The notes under the pieces: generated by a model
Told to the model about the DNA's origin: nothing
What the model saw: the letters and a program-made list of their open reading frames with translations, nothing else
Database searches by the model: none
Translations under genes and position numbers: made by a program
In this document: positions 23,861 to 32,011 of the stretch, piece by piece
Numbering within the stretch: position 1 is the first letter of the stretch
Layout: the number at the start of each line of letters is the position of its first letter
NCBI RefSeq assembly: GCF_020509005.1
Contig: NC_063015.1
Location: forward strand, 1,922,001-1,986,000
DNA from: Fulvia fulva
Lineage: Eukaryota > Ascomycota > Dothideomycetes > Mycosphaerellales > Mycosphaerellaceae
Direction: 5' to 3'
DNA length: 64,000 bases

Positions 23861-26642
23861 GCCACATGACCTGCAGCAGAAGGTCACTAGATGCTGGGTT
23901 AACCAGGACTTGGAGTCCTCATCAGATCACCTCCCAATTCAGGTGGAGTTTGAAACACAGACACAGCAGGAAGGAGACCTAGAACCTCAGCTGGCCTGGA
24001 AGGCAGCCAACTGGGAACAGATCAGACAAGACCTGGAACAGAAGCTAGCTGGACTAGAGACCAGGAGACTGGAAACAGCCTTAGACATAGACCAAGCAGT
24101 GGCAGAACTGGTTAGAACAATGCAGGAAACTGCAGCAGCCCACACTGGAGAAAAGAAACAGTCACTGTACCAGAAGCCATTCTGGACAAAGGAATGCTCA
24201 GAGAAGGTCAAGGCAGCCAGGCAGGCCAGGAGAGCCCTTACCCAGAGTCACTCCCAGGAAGCATGGGACAGATACAACCAGGCAACCAGAGACAAGAAGG
24301 CCCAGATCAAGAGGGACAAGATGCTGGAGTGGAGGTCAACAGTTGGATCCATTACCCAGAATCCTGAGAAGATGTGGAAACTAGCAAAGTGGGCAAGACA
24401 ACCTACACAGGACAGAAACATACTGCCCCAGTTTCCAAACATTGAAGACCAGGAAGGAGTAATCCAACACACTCTCCTAGGAAAGGCACAGGCATTGGGG
24501 AAACATTTCTTTGGCACACAGGTAGAAGCTGACCTGCAGGATCTGGAGGGCAGTGTGTATCCAACACCACTAGAGCAATCCTGCATAGTGGGAGAGGGAG
24601 AGATCAAGAGCATCATTAAGAGACTCTCAGGAAACAAGGCCCCAGGACCAGATGGGATTCCAAACTTGTTCATCAAGACATGCAAGGACCAGATCTCCCC
24701 TGCACTGTCAAACATCTTTTCACAGTGCATGGCCCAAGGACACTGCCCTAAACACTTTAAGGAGTCACTGACTGTGGTCTTGAGAAAACCACAGAAAGAG
24801 GACTACACAAAGCTAAAGGCATACAGACCTATTGCCTTGCTCAACACACTAGGCAAACTCCTGGAAAAGATCATAGCAGAAAGGCTGACAAACCTAGCTG
24901 AAGAACATGGAATCCTTCCTGAAGAACAGATGGGAGGCAGGAAACAAAGATCAACACTAACAGCTGTAGAACTTATCACAGAGCAGATCAAGACCCTGTG
25001 GCACTTTGGGAACAACAAAGCAGCCACACTCCTCTCACTGGACATATCAGGAGCCTTTGACAATGTCTCACACCAGAGGCTGATCCACATCCTGAAACAG
25101 AAGGCTATCCCCAACTGGACAGTCCAGTTCATCCAGTCCTTCCTCAGAGGCAGAACCACAAGACTAAGACTGGGCAGATACAAATCTGACAGCATGCCTA
25201 CAGAGACAGGAATCCCACAGGGATCAACAATGTCTCCAATCCTGTTTCTCCTCTTTATAGCAGACCTGCCAGCAAAGCTAAACTCTAGAAACACATCAAC
25301 CTCAGGGTTTGTGGATGACACAAACATCCTAGCCTGGTCAGACAGCACAGAAGAGAACTGTAGAATCTTGCAGAAGAAACACGAGGAATGTGAGGAATGG
25401 GCCAGGAAACATGGAGCCAGATTTGCCCCAGAGAAGTATCAACTCATCCACTTCAGTAGAGCCAGAAACAGACACAATATGCAAGCCCCAATCACTATTC
25501 AGGGACACACAACAGAACCCTCAAGTGAATTAAGGGTGCTAGGAATATGGCTGAATCCAAAGCTTAGCTGGGGACCACAGGTCAAGAAAGCACAGGCAAG
25601 AGCAGACAACAACAGGCAATCAATTGACAGGCTTACAGCCTCCACATGGGGAGCCACATTTGCGAAAGCAAAGGTTATGTACAAGGCCATTGTGAAGCCA
25701 GCTATGCTATATGGAGCCCAGATCTGGTCAGCCCAAGACAAGATCCCAAAGAGAATTGCAGATCCTATCAGCAGAGCCCAAGCCTCCTGTCTGAAAAAGG
25801 TGCTTGGAGCATACAAGTCAACTCCAACAAGGGTGGTCGAAATGGAGTCTAGCTCCCCACCAGCCAAGCTCTACCTTCAAGGGTTGAGATACCAGTATGC
25901 AGGAAAGACGTCTACATACCCAGCCCAGCTAGTAATCCAGAAGGCAGTCAACAAAATCAGGAGCCAGTGCACAAGAAGGCACAGACAAGCAAGACCCAAT
26001 CCAGCCCCACAGAAGCAGCAGGACCTGCAGAAGTTCAAAGAACTAACAGAACAGCTGCACCTAGCCCAGCAGGAACAGGACAGAGGGGCTCAGGGGAGAG
26101 AATCAGCAGCCAGCCAAGGGAAGAAGCAACAGTCTCTAGCTGAAAGGATGGCAGGACTCCTCTGGAAGACTGAATGGACAAGAACCCCACAGAGGCCAGG
26201 AACCCCAAAGGCACTCCAACAGTTTGGTAGCCACAACTACCTACTGTACTCAGACCTGACTAGGTCAGAAGCAAGCATAGCAATACAAATCCGCTCTGAA
26301 CACATCGGAGTCAGGGCATACCTGCATCAGAGAAAAGTCCCAGGTATCGAAGACAAGAGTTGCCCATGCGGCTACCTGTCCCAGAATGTCGAACATAGAC
26401 TTCTGGTTTGCAAAGAATGGAGTACAGGGAGAGGTGAATGGAGGGCAAGGGCAAGGAACAGAAACTTCCAAGCCATGATCAGCAATAAGGGAGACCTCCA
26501 GAGAATTACAAGGTGGATCATCCACCAAGGATTTTTGGAGCAGTTCTCTCTTACTAGGGAAACAGAGAGATGGATTGAGGAGAGAAAGAAGGAGGAGGAG
26601 AGCAGGAAGAGGGGGACAACTCTAGGGTTGCAGACAAGGTAG
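23859..26642 (+). CDS. LINE ORF2 reverse transcriptase (5'-truncated, open)
   Basis: 927 codons. The first ATG is formed at the insertion junction: its A and T are target-site bases and its G is the first base of the element, so it is a chance start and not the family start. Residues about 20-31 (SSDHLPIQVEF) are the last motif of an APE-type endonuclease. The reverse transcriptase follows, with GNKAPGPDGIPNLFIK, YRPIALLNTLGKLLEKII, LLSLDISGAFDNVSHQRL, GIPQGSTMSPILFLLFIADL, catalytic FVDD at residues 484-487, and a thumb with LRVLGIWLNPKLSWG. A C-terminal CCHC-like knuckle is C835-x-C837-x8-H846-x4-C851. I see no RNase H domain between RT and the knuckle. Family: Tad1/I-like fungal LINEs. The enzyme would copy its RNA at a nicked target, but without the endonuclease this copy is unlikely to move on its own. 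Whether it is transcribed is unknown. Confidence 0.9.
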   Translation: MPHDLQQKVTRCWVNQDLESSSDHLPIQVEFETQTQQEGDLEPQLAWKAANWEQIRQDLEQKLAGLETRRLETALDIDQAVAELVRTMQETAAAHTGEKKQSLYQKPFWTKECSEKVKAARQARRALTQSHSQEAWDRYNQATRDKKAQIKRDKMLEWRSTVGSITQNPEKMWKLAKWARQPTQDRNILPQFPNIEDQEGVIQHTLLGKAQALGKHFFGTQVEADLQDLEGSVYPTPLEQSCIVGEGEIKSIIKRLSGNKAPGPDGIPNLFIKTCKDQISPALSNIFSQCMAQGHCPKHFKESLTVVLRKPQKEDYTKLKAYRPIALLNTLGKLLEKIIAERLTNLAEEHGILPEEQMGGRKQRSTLTAVELITEQIKTLWHFGNNKAATLLSLDISGAFDNVSHQRLIHILKQKAIPNWTVQFIQSFLRGRTTRLRLGRYKSDSMPTETGIPQGSTMSPILFLLFIADLPAKLNSRNTSTSGFVDDTNILAWSDSTEENCRILQKKHEECEEWARKHGARFAPEKYQLIHFSRARNRHNMQAPITIQGHTTEPSSELRVLGIWLNPKLSWGPQVKKAQARADNNRQSIDRLTASTWGATFAKAKVMYKAIVKPAMLYGAQIWSAQDKIPKRIADPISRAQASCLKKVLGAYKSTPTRVVEMESSSPPAKLYLQGLRYQYAGKTSTYPAQLVIQKAVNKIRSQCTRRHRQARPNPAPQKQQDLQKFKELTEQLHLAQQEQDRGAQGRESAASQGKKQQSLAERMAGLLWKTEWTRTPQRPGTPKALQQFGSHNYLLYSDLTRSEASIAIQIRSEHIGVRAYLHQRKVPGIEDKSCPCGYLSQNVEHRLLVCKEWSTGRGEWRARARNRNFQAMISNKGDLQRITRWIIHQGFLEQFSLTRETERWIEERKKEEESRKRGTTLGLQTR

Positions 26643-26836
26643 TCAGAGGCTAACCACCATGACACTAGTGCACCCTAATGGAAGGAAAACTGAGAACTCA
26701 TGGCAAGGAAGCTATTAGAGAAGGAGAGGAGGTTTTTACCTAGGAATAGGTTTCCTACCTTATGCAGTAATATATATAGACATAAACCCGCATAGGCCGG
26801 AGGGCACCACAACGGGTAAATGAATCATCTATCTAT
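23861..26836 (+). mobile_element. Young, 5'-truncated LINE with little or no RIP
   Basis: This 2976-bp insertion sits between two copies of TCTATATACGGCTAT (23846-23860 and 26836-26850; the first bases may belong to the tail). It ends in ATCTATCTATCT tails typical of this LINE family. The 5' end lies inside the ORF2 endonuclease domain, so ORF1, most of the endonuclease and the promoter are absent, as after incomplete reverse transcription. Unlike everything around it, it is rich in CAG, CTG and CA/TG dinucleotides and almost free of CpG, and it has no RIP-type stops. After the ORF come about 190 bp of 3' UTR with a hairpin-like GGTTTTTACC...GGTTTCC and an AGGGCACCACAACGGG segment shared in altered form with the older copies. 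Confidence 0.93.
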
Positions 26837-26850
26837 CTATATACGGCTAT

Positions 26851-27915
26851 TATACGGCTAGTCCTTACCTATAGTAGCTAAGTATAGTCCTTAGGCGAGA
26901 GGGCCTACCTATTAAAGGGACTCGTCGCGCCGCTAGCGAAGATCTAAAACTAATACCTAAGGAAGGTCACCGGGGTATATAAGTCGATACTAATAAGGAT
27001 ACTTAAGTACGAGACCGCTATACCGCCGATCGACCTATATATCTAGGGACTACGGACCTCCTACTTAGGTAAGTCGGTATAGTACCTAGTATAGAAGGTC
27101 ATCGCTAGTATAGTCGTAAGGGCCCGCGAATTAGTACTAGCGTATAAGGGTATTTGACCCGGAAACGAGCCGAACTACCGGATAAGGGACGAATAGCTAG
27201 TAATATAATAGGAAGGTAAGAAATTGTTTATAGAGTAACTATAGAAAGAGAGGTAGAATAACTAGGGTATAGGGTATAGTAGACGCCCTTAGCTAGCGGG
27301 ACAACCTAAGGAATAGTTAGCTATAAAATCCGCGGTTAAGCACCCCCCGAAGCTTATCTACTACCGCCTTACGAGGGTATAGAGTAGTATAGTAACCTAA
27401 CTACAAAGCGAACATATTGGCCTCTAGGGGTACCTATTCTAGAGGAAGGTTCTAGAATATACGAATACTAGCTACCTCTACGGCTATCGCTCCTAGAACG
27501 TACGGTACGTACTCCTCGTCTATCCGAGGTAGTCGCTAGGAAGGGGGGAGTAGATAGTAAAGGCGAGGAACCGGACGATTAGGGCACTTCTTAACAACGC
27601 TAAGGACCTACGGCGTATTACGAGCTAGATACTAGAGAAGGGCTAGCTAGAACAGTACCGCCTAGTAGGAGTAGTATAGGAAGAGAGGATACGGCGTAGC
27701 GCGACGAGACTAGCTAGAAGTAGGGGCTAACGGGGTAGTAATATAGACTACGTACGTTTAGAGGCAAAGCTAATCTAGATAAGGAGTAGTCGGGGGCGGG
27801 AAGGGTTTTCACCTATTCGGGTTTCCCTTTGTATATAATAATAGATATATACCTATATAGGCCGAATAGGGTCCTAGAATAGGGGAATAACAAATCTATC
27901 CATCTATTATATATA
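26851..27915 (+). mobile_element. Old LINE relic, 3' portion downstream of the insertion
   Basis: The relic of 23166-23860 continues without loss. Translation shows a LINE C-terminus aligned with the young copy (RNRTIRALLNNAKDLRRIT against the young RNRNFQAMISNKGDLQRIT) and a 3' UTR at about 27790-27910 with GGGTTTTCACC...GGGTTTCCC. It ends in ATCTATCC-type repeats. The young LINE therefore inserted into an older relative. Confidence 0.85.
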
Positions 27916-28800
27916 TCTATCTAGAATAGATAAGTATTACTCTTAAAAAGGCTATAGGTAACTAATTAGTTACCTAATTCTTAGCGTACGTAGCCTTAAG
28001 TTTTAATAATAGGCTATTACCTATATATACGCTCGGATTACGATACGAGGTCTCTTAGGTATAGGTATTACCTTCGCTCTCTTCTTACTATTAATAGTAG
28101 TATTAATAATCTTCTTCGTAGTGGTATTATTAGCGATCTTCGTCCTTATACTCTTCTAGGCTTTAGTATTCATAGTAGCCTTATTAATAATATATCGAGC
28201 GTATCGAGAGTACTTCGCGCGAGTAGTAGCTTCTTCTACCTTAATCTTACGCTTACGGCGAGTAATAGCCTCGCGGGCTTCGATATTATCTACCTCTTTA
28301 AGAATATTATTAGAAGGCGGCGTAGAAGGTAGAAGCTCTAGCTCTTTCTAAGGACTACCGTCGTTATTACTAAGCTAATTACTTAATAGGTTATTAAAGA
28401 AGTCCTTACCTACCTCCTTAATAACGCTTAGGTCCTTCTTATTATCCTTCTTTATTGCTAATACAAAGAGTCCGCTAGCCTCTTAACTATTACTACTCCG
28501 AGGTATAGTTTCGCGCGCCTACTACGCTTTCGATTATAGCTCTACTATCGTAAGGGCGGCCTTATCCTTTCGAGGGCTTCGACGACGTATAGGACTAAGA
28601 GATAGAGGGCGACTCGGACAATAAGGTAGTTTAGAAGATAGACGCGGTAGAGAGCTCTAAGGAATAGGTAGAGGGCTTAATCGTACGATACTCGAGCTAC
28701 GTAGGGCCGGCGGTATAGTAGAATATTAAAACAATACCTAGGATTGCGATAATATCGATATGTTAAGGCGTTAAAGCGATATAGTAGCTATATTCTAAGC
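27916..28800. mobile_element. Unassigned RIP-like repeat segment
   Basis: TpA-rich, CpA/TpG-poor sequence continues to about 28800 and then changes abruptly to ordinary composition. On the minus strand a decayed frame at about 28440-28060 translates to a lysine/arginine-rich protein (for example AITRRKRKIKVEEATTRAKY). I cannot match it to a known transposon protein. It may be a further repeat or a gene caught by RIP. Confidence 0.5.
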
Positions 28801-29202
28801 AAAGACGCTACTACGGCAAATTAAGGTGAGAGCGCGTCCGAGACGCGAATTCTGAGGGTCGGGGACGGTGAATTGACTAGCGTTCTATCGCCGAGCTCAA
28901 AGCGCAGCTTCGGTCTTATCAAGGAAGGCAGCATCAGCACGCCAGACAGCGACGTCGGATAAGCTGCATGTAATGTGAATGCAGGCGAGTAGTACTGACG
29001 TACTGAGAAGGTGATGCGCTGGAGACATCCGGTGCCAAATAAGGGTATCATGATTGGAGAGATCTGCTGTAATGTTTTATACACTGTGCCCTTGATCAGG
29101 CTCGCCGGCCGACCCATACATTTTACAACCCCACGAGCGCCGCCGCTATGCAGCAAGTAGCCCTACACCAAGCTCGGTCATCGTACATTGGCACGTTCGT
29201 GC
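28801..29202. other. Intergenic: repeat border and 3' flank of the helicase gene
   Basis: Base composition returns to normal at about 28800. I see no convincing gene. A 111-codon open frame on the minus strand lacks any recognisable motif and probably lies in the 3' untranslated flank of the helicase. Confidence 0.5.
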
Positions 29203-31332
29203 TTAGTTGAAAGGGTCGTCATAGGCAGGTCGGCGTGGAGCGCGGTCACCGCCACGGTTGCCACCACCGCCGTAGGACGGGCGTCCGCCATCGTCTCCGC
29301 GACCACCGCTTCGTCCTCCATAGCGATCTTCTCGGCCGCCAAATCCACCCCTGTCACCTCTGTCACCACCTCGACCACCAAAGCCGCTGTCTCGGCCACC
29401 AAAGCCGCCGTCTCTACCACCAAAGCCGCCACCGCCACGTCCACGGGGTGGTCCAAAGTCGTCAAGTGCGCGACGCGGGGGCCCACGGCCTGGTGGACCA
29501 CCACCACGACGGTCACGGTCAGCAAAGGCTTCGCTGTCCCCGATGACGATGCCCTCGATTCTGTCAATACGAAGCTTCGTCGCGAGACCGTGTGGCACAG
29601 CCGGAGGGGTCCTAAGGCCCCATCCGAACTGAGACAGGTTGTTCATGCTCTCCACCAGCTCGCTCTTTCGTGGGTACCAGGCAAAGACACCGAGCTGAGC
29701 AAGGTACACCCTGGCCTTCTCAGACATGGGCACGCGCTGAACAGCCTTTTGATACATGCTGAGGATCCTGCCAGCGCTAGCAGGTACGTCGGAAGCCTTG
29801 GTCAAGTCGAGAGCCGGGATCGAAAGAGTGGTATCCTTTTGAAGTGGCAGGCCACGGAGTCGGCTGCGTGCTTCATCTGCCTCAATGCGGTTAAGCACGA
29901 TCCAGCCTTCTCCCTCCTTGCCTGCACGGGCAGTACGGCCAATGCGGTGAATGTACTGTTCGCGGCTAGTCGGCAGACCCATCTGGATGACATGGGTAAC
30001 GTTGGGGAAGTCCATACCGCGTGCAGTCACATCTGAAGAGATGAGTAGACCGGACTTGCAGTTCTTGAAGTCCTCTGCCGCGCGTGTACGTTGCGATTGA
30101 GTGAGTTTGGCGTGGATCTCGTGAACGCGTGCTGGTGACCATGGATGGCTCGAGCCAAAGCCGTCTCGTCCTTCATGACCCATTGACTGCAGACCCTGCA
30201 GTGTGGAAGCAGCAAGCGTGACCTCTGCTGTACTGTTGTAATATACGATGGCTTTGAAAGGCCTTGCGCCCTCATTCCTTGAGTTTTCAATGCCCTTCTG
30301 GCAAATCTCGACGAGTGTAGGTAGAGAGTTCTCGAAACCACCGATTGCGACCATCTTCTGTGGCACTCTCGCGTGTGTTGGCTCCTCGTCCTCTCGGACG
30401 CACTTGACGAATTGGAAGCCAGGCTTGAGAGTGCTGCGGACGAGGTTGACAACTTCCTTGGGGATAGTGGCTGAGAACATCATGGTCTGGCGGTTGACCT
30501 CCGCTGATGTTGGGAGCAGTCGCATGATCTCTTGGATCTCCGGCCAGAAGCCCTGATCGAGCAGTCTGTCGGCCTCATCAAAGACGAGCGCAGAGAGGTC
30601 TGGCGCCTCCACGCGGGTATATGGATCGGTCAAGATGTCCTTCAGACGACCCGGTGTGCCGACCAGCAGATGGCAGCCGTCTCTCTGTATCGCCCTCAGT
30701 CCTGCGCTCTTTTGTGTGCCGCCAACGGCTGTTTGCACGATGACACCCGTGTTTCTCGTCAACTTCTTCGCCTCTTCAGCGATCTGCTCTGCCAACTCTC
30801 GGGTCGGGGAGATGATGAGGGCGCGGATGTCGTCTGCGGTCGTGCGTGGTCCTCGCCTCCCTCCTGTGCGGTGCGCGAGGTCCGGATCGACGCTGATGAT
30901 GTTTTGCAAGATGGGCAACAGGAAGGCCATTGTCTTTCCAGTGCCCGTCTTTGCCTGAGCGATGATATCGGTGCCCTTGAGTGCTTCGTTGATGGTGGCG
31001 CTCTGCACGTCAGTCATCGTCTCAAGACCCATGTCTCTGGTCAGGGCCTGGACGACGTTCTTGTGGATGACGCCTCTCGTCTCGAGCTCTGCGAACTTGG
31101 TGATGGGTGCTTTGGCACCATCTGTGCTGGGGATGTCATCCTCGTACGCGGCAGCTTGCTGCTGTAGTCTGGCGGAGAGGTGGAGTGTCCTAGTGATGGC
31201 TGGGAGGTTCGACAATGTGCTCGTCGAGAGTTGTGATGGTCTGAAGCATTGCTGCGCTGTTCGACTAGCTGGCGCCAATGTCGAAAGAGATCGGGGGAGA
31301 GATGCTGAACATGTCTGGAAAGCTCTGCGCAT
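29203..31332 (-). CDS. MSS116: Mitochondrial DEAD-box RNA helicase (MSS116-like)
   Basis: 709 aa from the ATG at 31332, chosen because it opens an Arg/Ser-rich, acid-poor leader (MRRAFQTCSASLPRSL) typical of a mitochondrial presequence; the frame could also start 53 codons earlier. ATP-dependent RNA helicase with motif I AKTGTGKT (127-134), PTRELA (176-181), TPGR (226-229), DEAD (252-255), SAT (287-289) and HRIGRTAR (462-469). The C-terminus is a long Gly/Arg (RGG-like) tail, as in RNA chaperones of the MSS116 group, which assist group I/II intron splicing and translation in mitochondria. No intron is needed. It appears intact and is probably the conserved edge of the locus. The MSS116 name rests on domain layout and targeting, so another mitochondrial DEAD-box paralogue is possible. 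Confidence 0.9.
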   Translation of the reverse strand: MRRAFQTCSASLPRSLSTLAPASRTAQQCFRPSQLSTSTLSNLPAITRTLHLSARLQQQAAAYEDDIPSTDGAKAPITKFAELETRGVIHKNVVQALTRDMGLETMTDVQSATINEALKGTDIIAQAKTGTGKTMAFLLPILQNIISVDPDLAHRTGGRRGPRTTADDIRALIISPTRELAEQIAEEAKKLTRNTGVIVQTAVGGTQKSAGLRAIQRDGCHLLVGTPGRLKDILTDPYTRVEAPDLSALVFDEADRLLDQGFWPEIQEIMRLLPTSAEVNRQTMMFSATIPKEVVNLVRSTLKPGFQFVKCVREDEEPTHARVPQKMVAIGGFENSLPTLVEICQKGIENSRNEGARPFKAIVYYNSTAEVTLAASTLQGLQSMGHEGRDGFGSSHPWSPARVHEIHAKLTQSQRTRAAEDFKNCKSGLLISSDVTARGMDFPNVTHVIQMGLPTSREQYIHRIGRTARAGKEGEGWIVLNRIEADEARSRLRGLPLQKDTTLSIPALDLTKASDVPASAGRILSMYQKAVQRVPMSEKARVYLAQLGVFAWYPRKSELVESMNNLSQFGWGLRTPPAVPHGLATKLRIDRIEGIVIGDSEAFADRDRRGGGPPGRGPPRRALDDFGPPRGRGGGGFGGRDGGFGGRDSGFGGRGGDRGDRGGFGGREDRYGGRSGGRGDDGGRPSYGGGGNRGGDRAPRRPAYDDPFN

Positions 31333-31643
31333 CGTCCTGTATTGCCTGACGTCTCGTGTCAGTCGATGGCGGCGATGTAGTATTGTGCGACGACAGAATA
31401 CTAATACAAATCGATGAAGAGGTGAACAAGAAGGTGATGGTGTGTGAGGTGGTGTTTCCGCCTCTCCTATCGATCGAGAGAGAGGGAACATTTTCTCCAG
31501 ACGATGATACGCTAACGACGGTGAGGGACGGGAACGGAAGCTGTCTCCGATTGGCTGGTGTAGACGCGTCGCGTGTAATCCATGCCCGTTGCCATCATCT
31601 CACTGAAGGCTCCACGTGACGGCTCACCAGTGGTCACCAATAT
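31333..31643. promoter_or_regulatory. Upstream region of the helicase gene
   Basis: About 310 bp precede the helicase ATG. The sequence contains TCCACGTGACGG at about 31611-31622, a CACGTG E-box-like site. I see no TATA element that decides a start. If the small frame at 31644 is real, this is a divergent promoter. Confidence 0.35.
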
Positions 31644-31853
31644 GTGGCGACGTTTGTCTCTCGCTACATTGACGCCAAGGTTCGATGCGATCGGATTGTG
31701 CTTGGTGAAGTCGGCAAGCTCACGAAGAAGGAGATGCTGGAGCTCTTCGACACGGTGCCGTCGATCACGGGATGGGAAGCACGAGCGATTGAGGAAGCAC
31801 GAGAGTCTACGTCTCCACCATCGAACAAGAGACGAAGGAGGACCTGCCGTTGA
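31644..31853 (+). CDS. Possible exon of an unidentified small gene
   Basis: An open stretch translating to a plausible soluble peptide (SRYIDAKVRCDRIVLGEVGK then KKEMLELFDTVPSITGWEA) ends in a basic tail KRRRRTCR and a stop. There is no ATG in this frame and an in-frame stop lies about 30 bp upstream, so it would have to be a 3' exon joined to something I could not define. The amino-acid composition looks more protein-like than the overlapping 118-codon frame. I do not recognise the family. Low confidence. Confidence 0.25.
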   Translation: MATFVSRYIDAKVRCDRIVLGEVGKLTKKEMLELFDTVPSITGWEARAIEEARESTSPPSNKRRRRTCR

Positions 31854-32011
31854 GCCGCTCATCAGGCGTATCCGGGAGACCACGTCCACTGACGCTCACC
31901 TCTTATCCCGCCACGTAGCCAACAACGTGGGCACATGAATGCAAGCTCAAAATGCTCAATACACCCCATGTCAATCCACTTTCTCCTTACAAGCGCGCGC
32001 GTAGACGGCCT

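Noticed and set aside
23987..26665. Several minus-strand open frames opposite the young LINE
   Set aside because: They are open because the dense CAG/CTG codons of the LINE read as open codons on the complement; none has recognisable motifs.
29188..30036. 282-codon open frame on the plus strand across the helicase 3' end
   Set aside because: It mirrors the Gly/Arg-rich tail of the helicase on the other strand, is low-complexity Ala/Thr/Val, and has no motif of its own.
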